Shown here: positions 1 to 7,176 of the stretch, piece by piece
Position numbering within the stretch: position 1 is the stretch's first letter
Layout: each line of letters begins with the position of its first letter
From: Caballeronia ptereochthonis
Lineage (GTDB): Bacteria; Pseudomonadota; Gammaproteobacteria; Burkholderiales; Burkholderiaceae
DNA length: 64,000 nt
Direction: 5' to 3'
NCBI RefSeq assembly: GCF_001545075.1
Contig: NZ_FCOB02000005.1
Coordinates: 62,001 to 126,000, forward strand
Notes under the pieces: model-generated
Told to the model about the DNA's origin: nothing
The model's database searches: none
Seen by the model: the letters and a program-made list of their open reading frames with translations, nothing else
Program-made: the position numbers and the translations under genes

Positions 1-1
1 C

Positions 2-307
2 AACGAGAAAATGGGCATCACGCCGCGCGGGGTGGAGAAGCGCATCAAGGACATCATCGACGGCGTCTACAACGCCGACGAAGCCCGCGCGGAACTGAAG
101 GAAGCGCAGGCTCGCGCGAAGTTCGAGGACATGTCCGAGAAGCAGATCGCGAAGGAAATCAAGCGGCTCGAGAAGCAGATGATGGATCACGCCAAGAATC
201 TCGAATTCGAAAAGGCGGCCCAGACCCGCGACCAATTGGCGCTCCTGAGACAGCGCGTGTTCGGCGCCAATGTCGGCGATCACGTGAGCGGCATCGGCGG
301 GAAGTAA
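2..307 (+). CDS. uvrB: UvrABC excinuclease subunit B, C-terminal end (partial)
   Basis: This is the last 101 codons of UvrB, the damage-verifying helicase-like subunit of the UvrABC nucleotide excision repair complex; the 5' end lies outside the window. The visible part opens with the conserved stretch [14 protein letters not shown] and ends with the C-terminal UVR motif ([20 protein letters not shown] and the following AAQTRDQL), the coiled hairpin that contacts the matching UVR region of UvrC. The reading frame ends at a TAA, and a strong intrinsic terminator follows about 40 bases later, so it appears to end its transcription unit. Assignment is secure from the C-terminal signature, although the helicase motifs cannot be seen here. 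Confidence 0.93.
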   Translation, partial: NEKMGITPRGVEKRIKDIIDGVYNADEARAELKEAQARAKFEDMSEKQIAKEIKRLEKQMMDHAKNLEFEKAAQTRDQLALLRQRVFGANVGDHVSGIGGK

Positions 308-344
308 TGGATATGTAAGTGATTTTCAAGGTGTAATTTCAGAG

Positions 345-380
345 GCGCGGCGAGCCGAACGGTTCGCCGCGCTTTTTTTT
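345..380 (+). terminator. Rho-independent terminator after uvrB
   Basis: A 12-bp GC-rich stem (one G-T pair) with a GAAC loop is followed immediately by eight T residues. It lies about 40 bases after the uvrB stop codon, in the right orientation. Confidence 0.9.
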
Positions 381-487
381 GTCGCCTCTCGAATCCCGCC
401 GATTCCGCGAAAAGCCTTACTGCGCCTAGGTCTGTAAGCTCGCTCAAATTGTTCCGGGTGTCGAACGATGCTAAACTGATGAACATT

Positions 488-506
488 GAGAATGGTTCGT
501 ATTAAC
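488..506 (+). promoter_or_regulatory. Candidate Fur box upstream of ftrA
   Basis: The 19-mer gagaatggttcgtattaac matches 12 of 19 positions of the classical Fur consensus GATAATGATAATCATTATC (counted by hand). It lies about 175 bases before the ftrA start, in front of a ferrous iron uptake operon. Function is inferred from sequence and context. Confidence 0.55.
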
Positions 507-680
507 GTTCACGGTGTTGTGCTGGCGACGCTCGGGCTGGACGTCGATCCGTTCATTTCGACGCGAGGCATTGCTCCCGGCCGGTGCTTTCGTTTCCGGG
601 AGCCTGGCGCACGGGCCGGCATCGCAGTGGCAGGGGCTCGCGTGACACGCGCGCCAATCGATAACAACAAGGAGTTTCTG

Positions 681-1226
681 ATGGGTTCAACGTTGATGCG
701 CGGCCTCGTCGCCGCCGCAGGCCTGACGGCGATGATGGCGGCCTCCGCCGCCGAATATCCGATCGGCAAGCAGCATATCGAGGGCGGCATGGAAACCGGT
801 GCCGTGTACCTCCAGCCGATCACGATGTCGCCGGAAGGCATGATGCGCAAGGCGTCGGATTCGGATATCCACCTCGAGGCGGACATCCACGCGGTCAAGA
901 ACAACCCGACCGGTTTCGCCGAGGGCGACTGGATGCCGTACCTGAACGTGACGTATGAGCTCACGAAAGCCGGCACGACGCAGACCATCAAGGGCGACCT
1001 GATGCCGATGGTCGCGAGCGACGGCCCGCACTACGGCGACAACGTGAAGCTCTTCGGCCCGGGCAAGTATCACCTGAAGCTGCACATCGCGCCGCCGTCG
1101 GAGACGGGCCACATGGCGTTCGGCCGTCACACCGACAAGGAAACGGGCGTGGGTCCGTGGTTCAAGCCGTTCACGATCGAATACGACTTCCCGTTCGCGG
1201 GCATCGGCAAGAAGGGCGGTTACTGA
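681..1226 (+). CDS. ftrA: FtrA/P19-type periplasmic iron-binding protein
   Basis: The 181-residue product belongs to the P19/FtrA family, periplasmic iron (and copper) binding proteins that deliver iron in FtrABCD-type ferrous uptake. An N-terminal signal peptide of about 22 residues ends in AASA before AEYPIGKQ. The family hallmarks are visible: an early acidic GGMETGAVY stretch, HLEADIHA with clustered His and Asp/Glu, and the HLKLHI segment with SETGHMAFGRH near the end. The ATG at 681 was chosen because an AAGGAG sequence sits 8-12 bases upstream and the signal peptide starts there; an upstream in-frame extension lacks both. It is the first gene of ftrABCD, and a Fur-box-like site lies upstream. 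Confidence 0.9.
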   Translation: MGSTLMRGLVAAAGLTAMMAASAAEYPIGKQHIEGGMETGAVYLQPITMSPEGMMRKASDSDIHLEADIHAVKNNPTGFAEGDWMPYLNVTYELTKAGTTQTIKGDLMPMVASDGPHYGDNVKLFGPGKYHLKLHIAPPSETGHMAFGRHTDKETGVGPWFKPFTIEYDFPFAGIGKKGGY

Positions 1227-1281
1227 TCGTCCGTGACGCCCGGCCGAGCCGGCCGGGCGCGTTCATTCTCAGGAAGTCCGC

Positions 1282-1626
1282 ATGAAATTGACAAGCCAGG
1301 TGGCCGCGCTCGCGATCACGCTGCTCGCTGCCGCAGCAGGCGCCAACGTCGCGCACGCCGCCGATCTGCCCACGTTCAAGCTCGAAATGAACGACGGCAA
1401 GCTCAACCCGGCGCGTATCGAAGTGCCGGCCGGGCAGCGCATCAAGATCGAAGTGCACAACGTCGGCAAGGGCGCGGCCGAGTTCGAAAGCGTGCAGTTG
1501 CGCAAGGAGAAGGTGCTCGCGCCGGGCGCCGATTCGTTCGTCGTGATCGCGCCGCTGGATCCGGGCGAATACAAGTTCTTCGACGACTTTCATCAGACCG
1601 CGCAGGGCGTGATCGTCGCGAAGTAA
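1282..1626 (+). CDS. ftrB: FtrB cupredoxin-like periplasmic protein
   Basis: A 114-residue secreted protein with an N-terminal signal peptide ending near ANVAHA before ADLPTFKL. The rest fits the cupredoxin-like FtrB/EfeO-like fold: GKLNPARIEVPAGQRIKIEV, then an aromatic and acidic C-terminal half (LDPGEYKFFDDFHQ). In described FtrABCD systems FtrB is thought to oxidise or hand over iron from FtrA to the FtrC permease. No classical His-Cys-Met type-1 copper triad is obvious, so the redox role is inferred from the family. It sits 55 bases after ftrA with a GGAAG ribosome site and is followed directly by ftrC. Confidence 0.85.
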   Translation: MKLTSQVAALAITLLAAAAGANVAHAADLPTFKLEMNDGKLNPARIEVPAGQRIKIEVHNVGKGAAEFESVQLRKEKVLAPGADSFVVIAPLDPGEYKFFDDFHQTAQGVIVAK

Positions 1627-1694
1627 CGGGCGCGCCGCGCGACGGGTTGGCGCCGCGCGCGGCCGGTTGAAGTGGAATTGCTGGAGGTTCTGGT

Positions 1695-2546
1695 ATGGGG
1701 CAGGTACTTTTCATCGTGTGGCGGGAGAGCGTCGAGGCGTTGCTCGTCGTCGGCATTCTCTACGCGTGGCTGAAGAACGGCGATCATCAGGCGCGCCGCG
1801 GCCTGCCTTATCTGTGGTTCGGCGTCGCGGCGGGCCTGCTCGCGGCGGTCGCGCTGGGCGCGGCGCTCATCGGGTTCACCGAAGTGCTCTCGGGCAACGC
1901 GCAGGATTACTTTCAGACCGCGATGGTGCTGGTCGCGTGCGTGCTGATCGTGCAGATGGTCCTGTGGATGAAGCGCCACGGCCGCACGTTGAAGCGCGAC
2001 ATGGAGACGTCGCTGCAGAAGAGCACGCAGGACGGGCACTGGTGGGGCATCGCGCTGCTCGTGGCGCTGGCGATCGCGCGCGAAGGCAGCGAAACCGCCG
2101 TGTTCCTCTATGGCGTCGGCTTCGGGCAATCGGGGCACGTCGACGTGTCGCAGTACGTGGCGATCATCCTTGGATTCGGTCTCGCGCTGCTGACCTTCTA
2201 TGTGCTGCAGCTCGGCGGCAAGATTTTCTCCTGGCGCTCGTTCTTCCGCGTCACCGAGATCATGCTGTTGTTCCTCGCGGCCGGTCTTTTCGAGACGGGC
2301 GTCGACAAGCTGATCGACATGGAAGTGCTGCCGGTCATCGTCAACCAGGTATGGAACACGTCCGCGATCCTCGATGATTCGAGCACCTTCGGCTCGCTCG
2401 TCGCCACGCTCACCGGCTATCGCGCGCATCCGGCGGGCATGAACCTCGTGGCGTACGCGGTGTACTGGATCGTCATCTATCTCCTGCTGCGCCGTTCGAA
2501 CAACCAGATGGCGCAAAAACAAAAGGCGGCGAGCCGTCCAGCATGA
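1695..2546 (+). CDS. ftrC: FtrC, FTR1-family iron permease
   Basis: A 283-residue integral membrane protein of the FTR1/EfeU family with about seven transmembrane segments. Two copies of the iron-channel motif R-E-x-x-E are present: R10-ESV-E14 in the first helix and R129-EGS-E133 in the fourth; the glutamates are the known iron ligands of the family. A GGAGG ribosome site precedes the ATG. The stop codon overlaps the ftrD start as ATGA, which implies translational coupling. It is the inner membrane channel of the operon. Confidence 0.93.
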   Translation: MGQVLFIVWRESVEALLVVGILYAWLKNGDHQARRGLPYLWFGVAAGLLAAVALGAALIGFTEVLSGNAQDYFQTAMVLVACVLIVQMVLWMKRHGRTLKRDMETSLQKSTQDGHWWGIALLVALAIAREGSETAVFLYGVGFGQSGHVDVSQYVAIILGFGLALLTFYVLQLGGKIFSWRSFFRVTEIMLLFLAAGLFETGVDKLIDMEVLPVIVNQVWNTSAILDDSSTFGSLVATLTGYRAHPAGMNLVAYAVYWIVIYLLLRRSNNQMAQKQKAASRPA

Positions 2547-3946
2547 GCTCCGTATTGCCTCGACCCGGCCGGCTCCAGCAAGCCGGCCAATGGATGCAGC
2601 GTCACGGCAGCACGATCCGCGCGATTCAGTGGGTCGTCGTTGCCGTGTACGCGTTGCTGATCATCGTTCCCGCCGTAATGCCGCTGCCCGATGGCTCGGC
2701 GCATTTGTGGAGCAACCTGACGCTCGCCGCGCAGTTCGTGTTCTGGGGCATCTGGTGGCCGTTCGTGCTGCTCTCGATGGTGATGCTCGGCCGCGTCTGG
2801 TGCGGCGTGCTGTGTCCCGAAGGCGCGCTGTCGGAGTTCGCGAGCAAGTTCGGCCGCGGCTGGGCGATTCCGCGCTGGATGCGCTGGGGCGGCTGGCCTT
2901 TCGTCGCGTTCGGCCTCACGACGATCTACGGCCAGATGGTCAGCGTGTATCAATATCCGAAAGCCGTGCTGCTGGTGCTCGGCGGCTCGACCGTGGGCGC
3001 GATGATCATCGGCGTGCTGTACGGCCGCGAGAAGCGCGTGTGGTGCAAGTATCTGTGCCCGGTGAACGGCGTATTCTCGCTGCTCGCGCGTCTCGCGCCG
3101 TTCCACTACAAGGTCAGCGAAGACGCGTGGCGCCGCTCGTACAAGCAGGGCGAGCATGGCCATCGCGTGATTCCGATCAACTGCGCGCCGCTCGTGCCCC
3201 TGCGCAACATGAAGGGCGCCGCCGACTGCCACATGTGCGGCCGATGCAGCGGCCATCGCGACGCGATCGCGCTCACCTGGCGCTCGCCGTCGGAAGAAGT
3301 CGTGAAGCTCGGCGACGAGGCCGCGAATCCGTGGGACACGACCCTCATTCTGTACGGCCTGCTCGGCATCGCGATCGGCGCGTTCCACTGGACGGTGAGC
3401 ACGTGGTTCGTCGATCTGAAGCAATATCTCGCGGCCTGGCTGATCGATCACAACATTCTCTGGCCGCTCGACACGACCGCGCCGTGGTTCCTGTTCACGC
3501 ACTATCCGGAGCAGAACGATGTCTTCTCGTGGCTCGACGGGACGATGGTGATCGGCTATATCCTCGCGACGGGGCTCGTGTACGGCACGGCGCTGCTCGC
3601 GCTCCTCGCGATGGGCGCGCGCATGCTCGGCAAGCTGAACGCGACGCGCCTGCATCACCTGACGCTCGCGCTGATTCCGCTCGCCGGCTGCGGGGTGTTC
3701 CTGGGCCTGTCCGCGACCACCGTGTCGCTGCTGCGCGCCGAGCACGTGCCGCTCTGGTGGGTGACGGACCTGCGCCTCGGCTTGCTCTTCGTCGCCAATG
3801 CATGGAGCGCGTGGCTCGCCTGGCGCGTGACGAGCCGCTATGCGTCGACGCTTGTTCCGCGCCTGCTCACGATGGTATGGTTTGTCGCTGCGCTGGCCGT
3901 TGCGGACAGCGCGTGGTACCTGATGTTCTGGGGCTTCACCCGATAA
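2543..3946 (+). CDS. ftrD: FtrD, polyferredoxin-type membrane protein (NapH/FixG-like)
   Basis: A 467-residue membrane protein with several transmembrane helices and iron-sulphur ligand motifs: C87-x3-C91-P, C168-x3-C172-P, C214 and C229-x2-C232-x2-C235. The two CxxxCP motifs are typical of NapH/CcoG-like membrane polyferredoxins. In FtrABCD it is believed to carry electrons connected with iron oxidation/reduction during transport. It overlaps ftrC by four bases and closes the operon. The C-terminal third is a run of hydrophobic helices without cysteines. Confidence 0.9.
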   Translation: MSSVLPRPGRLQQAGQWMQRHGSTIRAIQWVVVAVYALLIIVPAVMPLPDGSAHLWSNLTLAAQFVFWGIWWPFVLLSMVMLGRVWCGVLCPEGALSEFASKFGRGWAIPRWMRWGGWPFVAFGLTTIYGQMVSVYQYPKAVLLVLGGSTVGAMIIGVLYGREKRVWCKYLCPVNGVFSLLARLAPFHYKVSEDAWRRSYKQGEHGHRVIPINCAPLVPLRNMKGAADCHMCGRCSGHRDAIALTWRSPSEEVVKLGDEAANPWDTTLILYGLLGIAIGAFHWTVSTWFVDLKQYLAAWLIDHNILWPLDTTAPWFLFTHYPEQNDVFSWLDGTMVIGYILATGLVYGTALLALLAMGARMLGKLNATRLHHLTLALIPLAGCGVFLGLSATTVSLLRAEHVPLWWVTDLRLGLLFVANAWSAWLAWRVTSRYASTLVPRLLTMVWFVAALAVADSAWYLMFWGFTR

Positions 3947-3984
3947 ACCGTCCACGCCGTCACGCACGGCAACGAGAGCCTGAC

Positions 3985-4398
3985 GTGAGAACCAAACCCG
4001 TACTGACCGACGACGACGTCAAGGCCATGGCCGCCGCGGCCGAGGCGCATGCAAGGGAGCACAACTGGAACGTGACGATTGCGATCGTCGACGATGGCGG
4101 GCATCTGCTGCATCTGCATCGCCTGGAAGGGGCGGGCGCGAGCACCGTCGAAATGGCGACGGGCAAGGCGCGCACCGCCGTGCTCGGGCGCCGCGAGACC
4201 AAGGTCTACGAGGACACGATCAAGCAGGGCCGCACGGCGTTCCTCTCCGCGCCGATGACCGCGATGCTCGAAGGCGGCGTGCCGATCTTCGTGGGCGCGG
4301 ATATCGTCGGGGCGGTGGGGGTGTCGGGCGTGAAGTCGGATCAGGATGCGCAGATCGCGCGCGCAGGCATCGCGGCGCTCGGGATCGAGAACGTCTGA
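3985..4398 (+). CDS. GlcG/HbpS family heme-degrading-domain protein
   Basis: The 137-residue product has the GlcG/HbpS fold signature: NVTIAIVDDGGHLLHLHRL, followed by ATGKARTAV and, near the end, GGVPIFVGADIVGAVGVSG. Members bind heme or small organic ligands; their roles are mostly undefined. A GTG start at 3985 is preferred because the conserved domain begins within 30 residues and a GAGAG ribosome-site-like sequence lies about 10 bases upstream; no ATG fits. It starts 38 bases after ftrD on the same strand, so it could be read through from the iron operon. That link to iron or heme is inference only. Confidence 0.8.
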   Translation: MRTKPVLTDDDVKAMAAAAEAHAREHNWNVTIAIVDDGGHLLHLHRLEGAGASTVEMATGKARTAVLGRRETKVYEDTIKQGRTAFLSAPMTAMLEGGVPIFVGADIVGAVGVSGVKSDQDAQIARAGIAALGIENV

Positions 4399-4402
4399 TT
4401 CC

Positions 4403-4464
4403 TTGCGGCTTTTTTTGTGCCGCAAACGAAAACGGCACGCGCTTCTTCATGAGGGCGTGCCGTT
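4403..4464. terminator. Tandem hairpins after the GlcG-like gene
   Basis: Two adjacent inverted repeats: a 7-bp stem at 4403-4409/4419-4425 with a T-rich loop, and a 10-bp stem at 4431-4440/4455-4464 (aacggcacgc and its complement). They lie between the GlcG-like gene and the oppositely transcribed hemP RNA unit. A bidirectional terminator is plausible, though the second stem lacks a long T run on the plus strand. Confidence 0.4.
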
Positions 4465-4523
4465 CATTCGATCATCATTGCGCTGCCGCTTTCGAGCCGG
4501 CGGATCGCATTGGCGCAGGAACC

Positions 4524-4687
4524 AAAAAAAAAGCGGCTTCGCTTGCTATCGACGACTGGCTGGTGTTTGCACGAAGGGGTCTAAATTCTCGCGTGCAAGT
4601 CGTCCTCGCTGGCTAAGGCCAAACACCTCTTGGCGAGGTGGTCCCCACAATACCCGGTACGTACTGCTGTTCTTGCCGCTCTTTCCG
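4524..4687 (-). ncRNA. Structured RNA directly downstream of hemP, ending in a terminator
   Basis: Read on the minus strand, the segment after the hemP stop folds into several perfect helices: cctcgc/gcgagg (4604-4609 with 4633-4638), gacgac/gtcgtc (4551-4556 with 4599-4604) enclosing ttgcacg/cgtgcaa (4567-4573 with 4592-4598), and a 7-base long-range match between 4562-4568 and 4621-4627 that could form a pseudoknot. It ends in a compact hairpin (4531-4535/4540-4544) followed by a nine-T run on the minus strand. No ORF is apparent. The layout suggests a 3'-UTR-derived or independently initiated sRNA of the hemP transcript. From memory, an iron-responsive sRNA named BrrF is reported in Burkholderia cenocepacia in a hemP context; identity with it is not tested here. 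The 5' end is unknown. Confidence 0.6.
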
Positions 4688-4936
4688 CTACTTCGTCAGG
4701 ATCAGCTTGCCCAGACGAGTCGCGCGCAACTGGTAGGTCTCCCCGTTATGCACGATGCTCACGTGGCTGCGCCCCTGCAGCAGCGCGTCGCTCTTCAGCG
4801 ACCGTTCGCCGCTGCTTTCCGCCGCGTGTGCGACATGAACCGTCGTGACGGTGGCCGCCTTCGGCCGGGTAATCGCGGCGTCGCGGACAGCCGGGCGGCG
4901 CAGCCTGAGCGTGGAGGATCGCAGCGTGTCGGTCAT
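4688..4936 (-). CDS. hemP: Hemin uptake protein HemP/HmuP
   Basis: An 82-residue protein whose C-terminal half carries the HemP family signature: SDALLQGRSHVSIVHNGE followed by YQLRATRLGKLILTK. In rhizobia and Burkholderia HemP/HmuP is a small regulator needed for expression of hemin receptor genes under iron limitation. The N-terminal 40 residues are poorly conserved and may not all be translated, but the ATG at 4936 is the natural start. A Fur-box-like 19-mer lies about 40-57 bases upstream, and a structured RNA with a terminator follows its stop codon directly. Confidence 0.88.
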   Translation of the reverse strand: MTDTLRSSTLRLRRPAVRDAAITRPKAATVTTVHVAHAAESSGERSLKSDALLQGRSHVSIVHNGETYQLRATRLGKLILTK

Positions 4937-4974
4937 GTCAGGAAATGTGCGTTCGTTGAATCGATGGGCCTATA

Positions 4975-4993
4975 GTAAATGATAACTATTCCT
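4975..4993. promoter_or_regulatory. Candidate Fur box upstream of hemP
   Basis: The 19-mer gtaaatgataactattcct matches 12 of 19 positions of the Fur consensus (hand count), with an uninterrupted AATGATAA core. It sits about 40 bases before the hemP start in an AT-rich stretch, as expected for an iron-repressed promoter. Confidence 0.6.
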
Positions 4994-5084
4994 ATTTGCA
5001 ACCAGACTTTCCGATTGAAGCACAACTTTTGATAGCCAGGCTCGATGCGGTGGCGAAGCATTCACTACCGCATCCTCCAGACGC

Positions 5085-5573
5085 TCAATGCAGCGGGTTT
5101 CCGTCGTTGCGGCCGTGTGCGAATTGCCGGATCAGACGCACCGTATCGATATCGGACTCGCGATAGGCCGACTTCACGATCTCCTGCGTCTGAAGCTCAT
5201 CCTGACTCGGATTCTCCTTCTCCGGCAGCGTTGTGCTGTAGGTAAAGCGCAGGAAGAGCTGAAGCTCGTCGGGCTGCTCGATCTCCATCGTCAGCGAGCC
5301 GCCGACGTATTCGGCGGTCGGCAGGATGTCGTAGCGCACGCTCGAGCCGGGCGTGAGCGTCACGCGATCGCGCACAACGGCCTGGCCATAGTGCAGCTCG
5401 CGCTCCATCACGTCGCCGTCGCGCGAGAGGATGTCGCAGCTGTCCAGGCCCAGCACGAACAACTGCGGCTGCTCGGCGCGCAGGACCAGGCCTTCCCAAA
5501 GCTGCTCGCGCGTGAGCGCCTCGACGAGCGGATTGAGCGGATCGTTGATCTGGATCAGGTGTTCGAAATTCAA
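5085..5573 (-). CDS. AtaL-like (DUF1857) SRPBCC family protein
   Basis: A 162-residue protein matching the DUF1857/AtaL-like branch of the SRPBCC ligand-binding fold: LNFEHLIQINDPLNP at the start, LTREQLWEGLVLRAEQP, and the terminal KSAYRESDIDTVRLIRQFA. The likely start is the TTG at 5571-5573, because an AAGGAAA ribosome site lies about 10 bases upstream and the conserved family start coincides with it; an upstream ATG at 5651 would overlap the osmC coding end. The function of the family is not established. It is transcribed the same way as the OsmC gene just upstream. Confidence 0.75.
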   Translation of the reverse strand: MNFEHLIQINDPLNPLVEALTREQLWEGLVLRAEQPQLFVLGLDSCDILSRDGDVMERELHYGQAVVRDRVTLTPGSSVRYDILPTAEYVGGSLTMEIEQPDELQLFLRFTYSTTLPEKENPSQDELQTQEIVKSAYRESDIDTVRLIRQFAHGRNDGNPLH

Positions 5574-5613
5574 GACGACGGTTTCCTTGGACGTTCGTGG
5601 TGCGTGCGACGCT

Positions 5614-6012
5614 TCACTGCGGCGTGAGCCTGGACGCGATGTGAATCGCACCGGACAGCACCTTGTGCATCGGGCACGCGTTGGCGATTTGCAAGAGCCG
5701 TTCCCGCTGTTCGTCGCTGAGGGCGCCTTTGAGCGCGATGCGGCGATCGATGTTCGTGCCTTCGGCGGTGCTCTTCATCGACAGCTCGACGTGCACCGAT
5801 TCCAGCGGCCATTCCTTGCGCTTCGCGTACATCTTCAGCGTGATGGACGTGCAGGCGCCGAGGCTCGCAAGCAGGAGCGAGGCGGGTTCCGGTCCCGTGT
5901 TGCCACCGCCGAGACTGGCGGGTTCGTCGGCGATCCACGAATGCGTGCCGTCTTCGAGACGGACTTGAAAATCGGTGTTGCCGATGCTGGCGGTCACGGT
6001 AGGCCCGGCCAT
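5614..6012 (-). CDS. OsmC family peroxiredoxin-like protein
   Basis: The 132-residue product has both OsmC/Ohr redox cysteines: C54 in LGACTSITLKMYA and C113 in NACPMHKVLSG. Such proteins reduce organic hydroperoxides with thiol cofactors. The ATG at 6010-6012 is preferred over a start 24 codons earlier because a GAGGAG ribosome site precedes it and the OsmC fold starts there. It belongs to the YhfA-like branch (long central helix with the two cysteines) more than to classical OsmC or Ohr. It lies downstream of the pirin gene but behind a large hairpin. Confidence 0.85.
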   Translation of the reverse strand: MAGPTVTASIGNTDFQVRLEDGTHSWIADEPASLGGGNTGPEPASLLLASLGACTSITLKMYAKRKEWPLESVHVELSMKSTAEGTNIDRRIALKGALSDEQRERLLQIANACPMHKVLSGAIHIASRLTPQ

Positions 6013-6051
6013 GCGCTGCTCCTCTATTGGTTTGAATACAAGAATGACGAA

Positions 6052-6108
6052 AACGGCGCGGTCAGAACGGTCATTGTGACGCAATGTGACCGTTCATGCC
6101 GCGCCGTT
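6052..6108 (-). terminator. Long hairpin between the pirin and OsmC genes
   Basis: An outer perfect 10-bp stem (6052-6061 with 6099-6108) encloses a second inverted repeat (gaacggtca with tgaccgttc). On the minus strand the structure is followed by ttttcgtcattctt. It fits a terminator for the pirin gene or an attenuating structure ahead of osmC. Confidence 0.6.
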
Positions 6109-6144
6109 ACGCTTATTTCGACCGCGCCGCGTGGGCGATGCCGC

Positions 6145-7017
6145 TCAGTGCGTGATCGCGCCCATGCGGCCCGCCTGATAGTCGATCACCGCCTGACGGA
6201 TCTCGTCCTCGGTGTTCATCACGAACGGGCCGTAACGCACGACCGGCTCCTTCAGCGGCACGCCGCCGATCAGCAGCAACTCGACGGGCTCGTCGCCGGC
6301 GGCGAGCGAGATCGTATCGCTGTCGTCGCGGAAGATTACCATCTGCTGGGCGCGCACCGGCTGGCCTTGCGGACCATAGAGGGCCGTTCCGGAAAGCGGA
6401 TACGCGAACACGCGGAAATCGCGCGGCACGGCGAGATCGATCTTCGCGCCCGGCTTGAGCGAGAAGTGCTGATAGAGGATCGGCGTGCGCGTCTCGATCG
6501 CGGCCTTCACGCCGAGCGCCTCGCCCGCGATGACCTTCACGCTGACCTTGCCGTCCTCGCTCGTCGCAACCGGAATCTGCGCCGACGGAATCTCCTGATA
6601 GTGCGGCGCGATCATCTTGTCGCGCTGCGGCAGGTTCACCCACAACTGCAGGCCGTGCACGCGGCCGCCGTGGCGCGTGAATTCCTCGGCGGGCATCTCG
6701 CTATGCACGACGCCCGCGCCGGCCGTCATCCATTGCACGTCGCCGGGGCGCAGCGTGCCGGAGTGGCCCGCCGAATCCTTGTGGCCGAATTCGCCTTCGA
6801 GCATGTACGTGACCGTCTCGAAGCCGCGATGCGGATGATCCGGCGCGCCTTTCGCCTCGCCGGGCGCGTAGTCGGCGGGACCCATCTCGTCGAGCAGGAG
6901 GAACGGGTCGAAATCCATCAGAAGACGGGTCGGAAACGGGCGATGCACGACGAAGCCGCCGCCTTCCACGGTGCGGGTCGCCGGAATGATGCGTTCGATG
7001 CTGCGGCTGGTGGACAT
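6145..7017 (-). CDS. Pirin family protein
   Basis: A 290-residue bicupin of the pirin family. The metal-binding signature of the N-terminal cupin is intact: H61-P-H63 in HPHRGFETVTY and H105-S-E107 in AGVVHSEMPAEEF. Bacterial pirins bind Fe or other metals; some act as quercetin dioxygenases or as metabolic regulators. The C-terminal cupin (LYGPQGQPVRAQQM) lacks obvious metal ligands, as usual. It is divergent from a LysR regulator, a common pairing that suggests the regulator controls it. Confidence 0.92.
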   Translation of the reverse strand: MSTSRSIERIIPATRTVEGGGFVVHRPFPTRLLMDFDPFLLLDEMGPADYAPGEAKGAPDHPHRGFETVTYMLEGEFGHKDSAGHSGTLRPGDVQWMTAGAGVVHSEMPAEEFTRHGGRVHGLQLWVNLPQRDKMIAPHYQEIPSAQIPVATSEDGKVSVKVIAGEALGVKAAIETRTPILYQHFSLKPGAKIDLAVPRDFRVFAYPLSGTALYGPQGQPVRAQQMVIFRDDSDTISLAAGDEPVELLLIGGVPLKEPVVRYGPFVMNTEDEIRQAVIDYQAGRMGAITH

Positions 7018-7041
7018 GTTGCCTCGCGTCGGAAATAGGGG

Positions 7042-7072
7042 AATAGCGATAAATTTGAAACACAGAGCTATT
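7042..7072. promoter_or_regulatory. Possible operator between the pirin and LysR genes
   Basis: The AT-rich divergent region contains inverted half-sites aatagc (7042-7047) and gctatt (7067-7072) separated by 19 bases. Location between divergent genes suggests an operator; the spacing is longer than the usual LysR T-N11-A box, so this is tentative. Confidence 0.35.
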
Positions 7073-7176
7073 ATATGGGCCGCATTTGGCCGTAAAAGAC
7101 GCCGCGGCGCAATGGATTGTCCCGCCGGCGATAACGAACCGCGTCAACACGCACTTTCAAGTCTCACCGGGCGACC

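Noticed and set aside
486..680. N-terminal extension of the ftrA frame
   Set aside because: It would begin within the Fur-box-like site, lacks a ribosome site and would bury the signal peptide.
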